A stretch of DNA of 64,000 nucleotides from Winogradskya humida (GTDB lineage Bacteria > Actinomycetota > Actinomycetes > Mycobacteriales > Micromonosporaceae), in contig NZ_BOMN01000088.1 in assembly GCF_016862215.1 (NCBI RefSeq), positions 1 through 64,000 on the forward strand, given 5' to 3'. This document shows positions 33,060 to 39,927 of this stretch, piece by piece. Under the pieces are notes generated by a model. It was not told the DNA's origin and did no database searches. It was given only the letters and a program-made list of their open reading frames with translations. The translations under genes and the position numbers were made by a program. Position 1 is the stretch's first letter, and the number at the start of each line of letters is the position of its first letter.

Positions 33060-34132
33060 ACCTTCTCCTTCAGTTTCAGCAGGGCGAGCCGGCAGGCGAC
33101 CACGGCGGGGTCGTGCACGGCGGCGATCCGGACGAACGCTGTCCCGGCGGGCCCATAGGCAGCGCCGGGCATGACGACGACACCGGCCTGTGTGGCGAGT
33201 TCGCGGGCGAAGGCCGCACCGTTGGTCACGTCGAGCCACACGAACAGGCCGCCGTCGGGGGGTGAGCACGGGAAACCGTTGTCGCGCAACGCTTTCACGA
33301 GGCCGTCGACGCGGGCCTGGTTGCGGTCGCGTTGCCCGGCCGCGAGGTCGTCGTCGGCGAGCAGCTGCGCGGCGGCGTCCTGCGAGGCCGTGGACGCCAT
33401 CAGTCCGGCGTCGCGGCGGCTGCGGACCAGGGCCCGGACCAGGCCCGGATCGCCGGCGTAGAACCCGGCGCGCAGGCCCGGGGCGTTGTTGCGCTTGGCG
33501 AGGCTGTGCACGGCGAGCACCCCGTGGCCGGCGCCGGTGAGGATCGTGCGGGGCGGGCCGGTCCAGGTCGTCTCGGCGTACGCCTCGTCGGAGGCCACCA
33601 GCACGTCGTGCGCGCGACCCCACGCGGCAAGAGCGGGCAGGTCCTCACACACGCCGGTCGGATTGCCCGGGCTGGTCACCCACACCATCAGGGCGCGGGC
33701 GGCGATGTCCGGCGCCAGCTCCGACGGCCGCATCCGCAGATCGGGACCCATAGGCATCCGGTACGCCCGGAGCCCGGCAAGTTCCGCGCCGAACGCATAC
33801 GTCGGATAACAGAGCCCCGGGATCAGCACGATGTCCCGGTGATCGTCAGCGCGCAGCCGCCTGAGGTGCTGAGGCAGTCCGGCGACGAACTCCTTGGCCC
33901 CCGCGCAGGCGGCGATCGAGTCCGCTGCCGCGCGTACTCCAAATTGCCTCCACAGATAACCGGCGGCCGCGGCACGCAGCTCGGCAGTCCCCGCGCTGGG
34001 CGGATATCCCCCGGCGCGCGCCGGAGGTCCCGGCTGGACCCGCGGGGGTGGATCGGCCGGCACGCCGAGGGACAGGTCGAGCACCGGATACCCGGACCGT
34101 CCCGCGAGTGCCAGCAGCTCGTCGCGCGTCAC
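33056..34132 (-). CDS. PLP aminotransferase, DapC-like
   Basis: A fold-type I aminotransferase of 358 residues. Characteristic segments: LDLSLGVPADPPP at the start, SAGTAELRAAAAGYLWRQFGV, YPTYAFGAELAG, the TSPGNPTGV motif, SDEAYAETTW and the PLP-binding Lys in VHSLAKRNNAPGLRAGFYAG. It most resembles N-succinyl-diaminopimelate aminotransferases of actinobacteria. In the operon it would act directly after the DapD-like acyltransferase. GTG 34132 overlaps the LysA-like stop. A true DapC for cell-wall synthesis is not excluded, but the location favours secondary metabolism. Confidence 0.85.
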   Translation of the reverse strand: MTRDELLALAGRSGYPVLDLSLGVPADPPPRVQPGPPARAGGYPPSAGTAELRAAAAGYLWRQFGVRAAADSIAACAGAKEFVAGLPQHLRRLRADDHRDIVLIPGLCYPTYAFGAELAGLRAYRMPMGPDLRMRPSELAPDIAARALMVWVTSPGNPTGVCEDLPALAAWGRAHDVLVASDEAYAETTWTGPPRTILTGAGHGVLAVHSLAKRNNAPGLRAGFYAGDPGLVRALVRSRRDAGLMASTASQDAAAQLLADDDLAAGQRDRNQARVDGLVKALRDNGFPCSPPDGGLFVWLDVTNGAAFARELATQAGVVVMPGAAYGPAGTAFVRIAAVHDPAVVACRLALLKLKEKV

Positions 34133-35382
34133 CTCGCGGCGATCGCGGGCGAGGCAGCGACCAGGGTGTCGGCCTCGCAGTCGAGGGTGGCGAAGTAGTC
34201 CGCGATGGTCTCGGCGCGGCGGATCCGCTCGACCGTGCCGTCGGGGTGCAGGACGAGCTCCTGCGGGCGCAGCCGGCCGTTGTAGGTGAACGACATCGAC
34301 AGCGCGTGCGCGCCGGTGTCGTGCACGAGCAGAAGATCGCCCTCCTGGGTACGCGGCAACGTGCGCTGGATCGCGAACTTGTCGTTGTTCTCGCACAGCG
34401 ACCCGACCACGTCCACGGTCTCCGTCGGGCGGTCGTCGCCGCCGTGCACGGTGATGTGGTGATAGGCGTGCGGGTACATCGCCGGGCGGATCAGCGCGTT
34501 CATCCCCGAGTCGACGCCGACCAGCTCGCGCCACTTGCTCATCCGGTTGAGGACCCGGGTGACCAGGACGCCGTGCGGGGTGAGGATGTAACGGCCGCAC
34601 TCGAAGAGGATCCGGGGGCTGCGGCCGGCGGCGTCGAGGCGTTCCCGGATCGCGCGGGCCAGCGCGGGCAGGTCGAACGCGGTCTCGTGCGGCCGGTACG
34701 GGATGCCGATCCCGCCGCCGAGGTTCAGGAAATCGACATCGAGCGGTTGTGCCAGCAGCAGGTCGAGGCTGAGCAGGAACGGTTCGGGGTTCAGGAACCC
34801 GGAGCCGAGCATCATGTGCAGGCCGAAGCTCTCCGGCTGCAGGGTGGCGGCCTTGGCGGCGACCACGGCGAGACGATCCATCCGTACGCCGAACTTCGCC
34901 GACTCCGCGTCACCCAGGTAGGACTCGCCGACCGCTCCGGCCGTACCCGGATGAACGCGCAGCGCGAGCGACCGCGGCCTGGCGCCCATCGCGATCAGCT
35001 TGTCCACCACTGTCTCGTCGTCGGCCGTGATGATCGCGCCGAGCCGCAGCGCCTCGGCCAGCTCGTCGTAGCTGGTGTTGTTGGACGTGAAGCAGATGTC
35101 CTCACCGGACGCCCCGGCCTCGGTCGCCGCCCACAGCTCCGCCGGGGAGCTGCAGTCGAACCCGAAGCCGTACTCCCGGACGCGGCGCAGCATCGCCGGG
35201 TTCGGCTGGCCCTTGACCGCGAAGTACTCGCGGACGTCCATCCCCGCGAACGCCGCCTTGAAGCCGGTCGCGGTCTCGTGCAGGCCCTGCAGGTCGTAGA
35301 TGTGGAACGGGGTGCCGAAGTGCTCGGCCACCGCGGGCAGCACCGGCTCCAGCCGGCGTGCGAAACCGTCGCTGATGGGCAT
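34129..35382 (-). CDS. LysA-like PLP decarboxylase
   Basis: A 417-residue fold-type III decarboxylase of the diaminopimelate decarboxylase group. The PLP Lys is in REYFAVKGQPNPAMLRR, the phosphate-binding Gly-rich loop is LNLGGGIGIPYRPHE, the active Cys region is VGSLCENNDKFAIQR and the substrate segment is SGMNALIRPAMYPHAYH. Wording differs from housekeeping LysA (for example CENND for the usual CESGD), which suggests an altered substrate. It resembles the role of tabA in tabtoxin clusters. It starts 13 bases after the preceding methyltransferase gene. Confidence 0.85.
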   Translation of the reverse strand: MPISDGFARRLEPVLPAVAEHFGTPFHIYDLQGLHETATGFKAAFAGMDVREYFAVKGQPNPAMLRRVREYGFGFDCSSPAELWAATEAGASGEDICFTSNNTSYDELAEALRLGAIITADDETVVDKLIAMGARPRSLALRVHPGTAGAVGESYLGDAESAKFGVRMDRLAVVAAKAATLQPESFGLHMMLGSGFLNPEPFLLSLDLLLAQPLDVDFLNLGGGIGIPYRPHETAFDLPALARAIRERLDAAGRSPRILFECGRYILTPHGVLVTRVLNRMSKWRELVGVDSGMNALIRPAMYPHAYHHITVHGGDDRPTETVDVVGSLCENNDKFAIQRTLPRTQEGDLLLVHDTGAHALSMSFTYNGRLRPQELVLHPDGTVERIRRAETIADYFATLDCEADTLVAASPAIAAR

Positions 35383-35395
35383 GACGCGGCCGCGA

Positions 35396-36067
35396 TCAGG
35401 CGTGCGCGGTCAGGACGGCCCGCAGCCGCGGACCGGAGAGCGGGCGCTCGTAGCCGTACGACTCGACGACGGTCTCCCGGAACCCGGCCGCGCGGGCCTG
35501 CTCGGCGAGGTACGCGCCGGACAGCCACCGGAACCCGGGAACGCCGGGCGCCTCCTGGACCGGTTCGCCGTCACGGGGCGCGTCGTTGGAGACGATCAGC
35601 GTGCCGCCCGGGGCGAGCCAGGAGCGGATGCGCTCGAAGATCCCGGTGAGCTCGCCCTCGGCCGCGTACAGGTGGCCGAACAGCCCGTCGGAGTAGACCA
35701 CGGGCCAGAGCTCGTCGGGCTGCCACCGCGTGATGTCCGCGCGGACCGCGTCCACACCCTTGGCGCGGGCCACGTCGACGGCCTCCTGCAGCGCGTCGAC
35801 GGCGAGCACCCGGACGCCCGCGTCGGCCAGCTCCCGCTCCACGGCCGCGTTGCCGCAGCCCAGGCTCAGCACCCGCGTCCCGTTCGCGGCCAGCACCTTG
35901 TCGCGCATCCAGCCCCGGTAGGCCGGGGACGCCACCGACGGCGTGATCGAGTCGCCACGGGCACCGCCGTGCTCCCAGACGTCGAAGAGACTGCGCTCCC
36001 CCGCACAATAGAAATCGCGCAGCACATCAATTTCCGTCAGGGTCGACAGCGATTCGTCGCGGCCCAT
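35396..36067 (-). CDS. SAM-dependent methyltransferase, first gene of the NRPS operon
   Basis: A class I methyltransferase of 223 residues. The SAM-binding stretch is VLSLGCGNAAVERELADAGV near residue 67, followed by VDALQEAVDVARAKGVDAVRAD. The late GGTLIVSNDAPRDG and YGYERPLSG complete the fold. It begins the minus-strand operon that ends with the NRPS. The 178 bp upstream should hold the operon promoter. The substrate is unknown; it may methylate the amino-acid building block or the final dipeptide. Confidence 0.82.
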   Translation of the reverse strand: MGRDESLSTLTEIDVLRDFYCAGERSLFDVWEHGGARGDSITPSVASPAYRGWMRDKVLAANGTRVLSLGCGNAAVERELADAGVRVLAVDALQEAVDVARAKGVDAVRADITRWQPDELWPVVYSDGLFGHLYAAEGELTGIFERIRSWLAPGGTLIVSNDAPRDGEPVQEAPGVPGFRWLSGAYLAEQARAAGFRETVVESYGYERPLSGPRLRAVLTAHA

Positions 36068-36193
36068 TCCACTCGCATCCTTAGGTAGCGATTCACCATT
36101 TCCCCGTGGTCGCGGCGAATGCTAAGGGTGCGAATTCGCGCCCGTCAACACGGTGGTTGCGGGGCATGTGTCGCTTTCGTCCTGCGGTGTTGT

Positions 36194-36255
36194 GCGATCG
36201 TGAATGCGTGATTGGGCCGACGTTCATGTTCCAGGAGCGACAATTTCACGATCGC
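36194..36255 (-). terminator. Possible terminator after the FAD monooxygenase
   Basis: Perfect 11-bp arms GCGATCGTGAA (36194-36204) and TTCACGATCGC (36245-36255) flank 40 bases and include the stop codon of the FAD monooxygenase. The loop is long, so this may be a regulatory inverted repeat upstream of the biosynthetic operon instead. Confidence 0.35.
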
Positions 36256-37448
36256 GGGAAATGGCTGCCATAATCGGGCAGCGCGATCCGGTCGGCGGGC
36301 GGGGTGAACAGCTTGGCCGCCACCGAACCGGCCACGCGGGTCGACGCGAGCGCGGCGGCGGCGTGGAACACCTTCAGGCCCAGGCGGCTCTTCGGGTTGG
36401 CCAGCCGCGGGGCGCCCGGGGGCAGCTTCTGCGCCTGGTCGACGTAGGGCCGCATGATCCGCTCGTACGAGGCGAACGCCTCCTCGGGCGAATCGGCGCG
36501 GGTCAGCTCGCCGCCGAGGATGTACGCGCCGACCAGGGCCAGGCTGGTGCCCATGCCGCTGATCGGGGAGGCGCAGTAGGCCGCGTCGCCCAGCAGCGCC
36601 ACGCGGCCGCGGTGCCAGCTCGGGGCGCGTACCTGGCCGATGCTCTCGAAGTAGATCGGCACGTCCTCCATCGCCGCCAGGACCCGCGGCGCCTGCCACC
36701 CGGCGTCCCGGAAGACCCGGCGCAGGACCTGCTTCTGCTCGTCGACGCCCAGGTCCTCGTAGCCTCGCGGGCCGGAGAGGAACGACAGCGTGGCCCGGAT
36801 CGTCCCGGTGTTGTCCGGCCGCAGCCCCACGTTGCGCCCGCCCACCGCCCCGAACCACTGCCACCAGTCCACGTCGCCGGCCTCACGGGGAATCGTGAAA
36901 TATGAGGTGTACATGCCGAGGAAGCGGATCTGCGGCTCATCCCCGAAGATCATTCCGCGGGTACGCGATCGCATGCCCTCGGCCAGCGCCACGACATCGA
37001 AGCGGCGCTCCGGCCCCTCGGCGAAGGTGACGAGCACGCCGTCGCCGTCCTCGCGGAGCGCGGTGATCGAGTCCCCGAAGACGTACTCGGTCTGCCCCTC
37101 GGTCAACCCGGCAACGATCCGGGACAGCTCGCCCCGCAGGATCTCGACCTCCGCGGTGGCGCCACCCGTCTCGTTACCGCTCGCCGGGAAAGCCGCCCTG
37201 ACCCGCCCCTTCTCGTCGACGAAGCGGGTGCCCCGCTCGCCGGTGTTCGCGGCCAGCACCTCATCCTCGATGCCCATCCGCCGCAGCACCTCGCGGGCAG
37301 CGCCCCGGACGTCGATGTTCTGCCCCTCGGCCCGCAACCGCCCGGCCCGCTCGACAACGGTCGTGCGCCAGCCCGCGGCGTTGAGCCAGTAGGCCAGCGA
37401 CGGCCCCGCGATGCTCGCACCGGAGATGAGAATGCTGCCTGCACGCAT
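36246..37448 (-). CDS. FAD-dependent monooxygenase
   Basis: A 400-residue group A flavin monooxygenase (PHBH fold). The FAD-binding motif near the N-terminus reads ILISGASIAGPSLAYWLNAAGW, the middle DG-type motif is VVALAEGMRSRTR (GDGxxS-like, altered) and the second FAD site is VALLGDAAYCASPISGMGTSLALVGAYIL. Members hydroxylate aromatic or tetracycline-like compounds; TetX-like proteins are close in wording. ATG 37448 is preceded by AAGGAA. It is divergent from the Methyltransf_19 gene, and a 21-bp tandem repeat occupies the shared promoter region. It may serve detoxification or tailoring of the neighbouring product; both are guesses. Confidence 0.85.
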   Translation of the reverse strand: MRAGSILISGASIAGPSLAYWLNAAGWRTTVVERAGRLRAEGQNIDVRGAAREVLRRMGIEDEVLAANTGERGTRFVDEKGRVRAAFPASGNETGGATAEVEILRGELSRIVAGLTEGQTEYVFGDSITALREDGDGVLVTFAEGPERRFDVVALAEGMRSRTRGMIFGDEPQIRFLGMYTSYFTIPREAGDVDWWQWFGAVGGRNVGLRPDNTGTIRATLSFLSGPRGYEDLGVDEQKQVLRRVFRDAGWQAPRVLAAMEDVPIYFESIGQVRAPSWHRGRVALLGDAAYCASPISGMGTSLALVGAYILGGELTRADSPEEAFASYERIMRPYVDQAQKLPPGAPRLANPKSRLGLKVFHAAAALASTRVAGSVAAKLFTPPADRIALPDYGSHFPRS

Positions 37449-37478
37449 GAGATTCCTTCTTGTTCTGTTTTGGGACGG

Positions 37479-37520
37479 ACCGCTTCGTTCTTGGGGCCGA
37501 CCGCTTCGTTCTTGGGGCGG
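37479..37520. repeat. Tandem 21-bp direct repeat in a divergent promoter
   Basis: Two adjacent 21-bp units, each beginning ACCGCTTCGTTCTTGGGGC, at 37479-37499 and 37500-37520, followed by a partial ACCGG. They differ only at the second-last base. They lie 31 bases upstream of the FAD monooxygenase start and could be an activator or repressor site. Confidence 0.7.
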
Positions 37521-37590
37521 ACCGGTGATGCGGGCGAGGGTGACGGGCTGCAATGATGTCGCCGACGATCGAGGGATCGAAGGAGCAGTC

Positions 37591-38403
37591 ATGGACGCCG
37601 AGCAGTCACGAACCGCCATCGACTCGACGGTGGCGCACCCGGCCCGACGCTACAACTACTGGCTCGGCGGGAAGGACAACTTCGCCGCCGACCGGGCCTC
37701 CGGTGACGAACTCGAAGCCGCCTTCCCGAACGTCCGCAAGGGAGCGATCGCCAACCGGGCGATGCTGCGCCGCGCCACCCGCTACCTGGCCGCCGAGGCC
37801 GGCATCCGCCAGTTCCTCGACATCGGCACCGGCCTCCCGACCGCCGACAACACCCACGAGGTCGCCCAGTCGGTCGCCCCGGAGAGCCGCATCGTCTACG
37901 TCGACAACGACCCGCTGGTCATGGTCCACGCCCGCGCGCTGCTCACCACCAGCCCCGAGGGCCGCACCGCCTACATCGAGGCCGATCTCAAGGACCCCGA
38001 CACGATCCTCGCCGACCCGACGCTGCGCGAGACCCTCGACCTCGGCCAGCCGGTCGGCCTGATGCTGATCGCGGTCCTGCACTTCATCCAGGGCCACGGC
38101 ACGGCCAAACCCATCGTCCAGCGCCTGCTCGACGCCCTGCCCTCCGGCAGCTACCTGGTCGCGACCCACGCCACCTCCGACTTCGGCACCCCCGAACAGC
38201 AGGCCCTCTACCAGCAGATGATGGAACAGGGCCGCAGCGACGTCTGGACCCGCGGCCACGCCGAGGTCACCGACCTCTTCGACGGCCTCGACCTGATCGA
38301 CCCCGGCGTCGTCCCCGCCAGCAAATGGCACCCCGCCCCCGGCGACCCTGCCTTCGCCGACAATGAGGTCAACGTCTGGGCCGGCGTAGCCCGCAAACCC
38401 TGA
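37591..38403 (+). CDS. Methyltransf_19 (DUF574) SAM-dependent methyltransferase
   Basis: A 270-residue member of the actinobacterial Methyltransf_19 family. The family hallmark RRYNYWLGGKDNFAADR is at residues ~20-36; the SAM site is FLDIGTGLPTADNTHEVAQ, and the acceptor-side ADLKDPDTIL and LIAVLHFI segments follow. ATG 37591 has AAGGAG six bases upstream. These proteins are very abundant in Micromonosporaceae and Streptomyces, but their substrates are unknown. Upstream in-frame codons show the promoter repeat translated, so the longer start is rejected. Confidence 0.88.
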   Translation: MDAEQSRTAIDSTVAHPARRYNYWLGGKDNFAADRASGDELEAAFPNVRKGAIANRAMLRRATRYLAAEAGIRQFLDIGTGLPTADNTHEVAQSVAPESRIVYVDNDPLVMVHARALLTTSPEGRTAYIEADLKDPDTILADPTLRETLDLGQPVGLMLIAVLHFIQGHGTAKPIVQRLLDALPSGSYLVATHATSDFGTPEQQALYQQMMEQGRSDVWTRGHAEVTDLFDGLDLIDPGVVPASKWHPAPGDPAFADNEVNVWAGVARKP

Positions 38404-38423
38404 CCTTCCCCCGGAGACCCCCT

Positions 38424-38909
38424 GTGACCGTGATCCCGATGACCGACACCCACGCCCCGGCGGTCCTCGCCATCTACGCAGCCGGCATAGCCACCGGCAC
38501 GGCAACCTTCGAGACCACGGTCCCGCCCTGGGAACAGTTCCACCAGGGCAAGCTCCCAGGCCACAGCTACGTAGCCGTCGAGGACGACACCGTCCTCGGC
38601 TGGATCGCCTGCTCCCCGGTCTCCACCCGCCCCGCCTACGCCGGCGTCGTCGAACACTCCGTCTACGTAGACCCGGCAGCGAGCGGCCGCGGCGTCGGCC
38701 GTTCCCTGCTCGAACGCCTGATCACGTCAACGGAGGCCGCCGGCATCTGGACCATCCAATCCGGCATCTTCCCCGACAACACCGCCAGCCTCGCCCTCCA
38801 CGAACGCTGCGGCTTCCGCACGATCGGCGTACGCGAAAAGGTCGCCCGCCAAGGCCCCACCTGGCAGGACGTCATCCTCCTCGAACGCCGCAGCCCCGTC
38901 GTCCTCTAG
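38424..38909 (+). CDS. Phosphinothricin-type N-acetyltransferase
   Basis: A 161-residue GNAT protein of the phosphinothricin/methionine-sulfoximine acetyltransferase group. The typical layout is visible: GTATFETTVPPWEQFHQ, EDDTVLGWIACSPVSTRPAYAG, VEHSVYVDPAASGRGVGRSLL (acetyl-CoA loop) and the ending ALHERCGFRTIGVREKV. GTG 38424 follows the methyltransferase by 20 bases with a CCCCGGAGACCCCC spacer. Its TAG stop falls in the CTAG target site of the mini-element just downstream. Such enzymes acetylate amino-acid analogues such as phosphinothricin. Self-protection against the nearby biosynthetic product is possible but unproven. Confidence 0.85.
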   Translation: MTVIPMTDTHAPAVLAIYAAGIATGTATFETTVPPWEQFHQGKLPGHSYVAVEDDTVLGWIACSPVSTRPAYAGVVEHSVYVDPAASGRGVGRSLLERLITSTEAAGIWTIQSGIFPDNTASLALHERCGFRTIGVREKVARQGPTWQDVILLERRSPVVL

Positions 38910-39163
38910 CGTCCTGAGTGAGTTCGGTCCGGGTGGATCACCCTTTCCCTGGCCGATGCCGGTGGCGTTCTGCCACCCACAGGTCGCGACCGAGTCACTG
39001 CCGTCCACGCCCATGTGTTTCAGGGCCAGACGTGGTTGGCCCACACTTGACACCTGAGGCCGCAGAAGGTTGCGGCCTAGCCGGTTTCGGCGCAACATCG
39101 TGCCCCGTGGCCAGATCCTGCCGCCCTCGCCACCTACTGCAACCGGATCAAAGACTCAGGACA
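38910..39163. mobile_element. 254-bp MITE-like element with CTAG target duplication
   Basis: Terminal inverted repeats CGTCCTGAGT (38910-38919) and ACTCAGGACA (39154-39163) pair over nine of ten bases. CTAG stands immediately outside on both sides (38906-38909 and 39164-39167), a 4-bp target duplication. There is no complete gene inside. One frame near the right end reads ...DPAALATYCNRIKDSGH then stop, resembling the end of a transposase, so the element looks like an internally deleted IS. It separates the acetyltransferase gene from the S1-repeat gene. Confidence 0.75.
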
Positions 39164-39177
39164 CTAGATTGACAGCC

Positions 39178-39885
39178 GTGCGCATCGGCGAAACTGCAAC
39201 GGTGACGGTGACCGGCTTCGAACCCCGCAACGTCCTGGTACAACTCGACGGCCCCGGCCCCGCAGGCCGCATCCCGCACAGCGAAATGTTCGACGCGGCC
39301 GGAACAGCCACCATCGGCCAGACCTTCGAAGCCGAAATAATCAGCCTCGACCCGATCATGCTCTCGGCCCGGGCCTGCGCGAACCCCGCCACACGCGCCT
39401 TCCTCCTGAGCCTGCGCCGCGGCCAGATCATCAGCGGCACGGTGACCAGCGTCCGCACCTTCGGCGTCTTCGTCGCTCTGGACGGCGAGCCCACAGAAAG
39501 CGAGACCGGCTTCATCCAGGTCCCCGAACTCACCTGGTCCCACATCAGCAGCACCACCGAGGTCGTCGAGCCGGGCCAGCGCGTCACCGGCGAGATCCTC
39601 GACATCGACACCCGCCGCGCCCAGGTCTCCGTGTCCCTCAAGGCCCTGCAACCAGACCCCTTCATCCCGTACGCCACCCGCGTCGGCGAAACCCTCACCG
39701 GCCCGGTCACCAAGGTCGTCCCGTTCGGCTCCTTCATCCGCATAGGCCCGGGAATCGAGGCCATGCTGCGGGGAACCGAGCCCTACCCGATCGGCACCGA
39801 GCTCACGGTAACGATCGCCGAGGTCGACCTGCAACGGCACAGGATCACGGTTGACCTGCCCCTCGACAGTCACCCGGAGGCATGA
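39178..39885 (+). CDS. S1 RNA-binding repeat protein
   Basis: A 235-residue cytoplasmic protein built from three S1/OB-fold repeats: residues ~1-65 (VRIGETATVTVTGFEPRNVL), ~80-160 (RRGQIISGTVTSVRTFGVFV... VSVSLKAL) and ~165-235 (RVGETLTGPVTKVVPFGSFI... RITVDL). It resembles a shortened ribosomal protein S1 and probably binds RNA. The GTG at 39178 is one option, and a TTG at 39169 in the same frame is another; neither has a clear ribosome-binding site. The MITE ends 14 bases before, so the original promoter or start may have been displaced. Confidence 0.7.
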   Translation: MRIGETATVTVTGFEPRNVLVQLDGPGPAGRIPHSEMFDAAGTATIGQTFEAEIISLDPIMLSARACANPATRAFLLSLRRGQIISGTVTSVRTFGVFVALDGEPTESETGFIQVPELTWSHISSTTEVVEPGQRVTGEILDIDTRRAQVSVSLKALQPDPFIPYATRVGETLTGPVTKVVPFGSFIRIGPGIEAMLRGTEPYPIGTELTVTIAEVDLQRHRITVDLPLDSHPEA

Positions 39886-39927
39886 CGATCTTTACCGCAA
39901 GTAGTGGGCCGGGCTACGGTTCGCCGG

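Noticed and set aside
36194-36255. Phage or plasmid attachment site
   Set aside because: It is an inverted repeat without an integrase or tRNA nearby; terminator or regulatory repeat is more likely.
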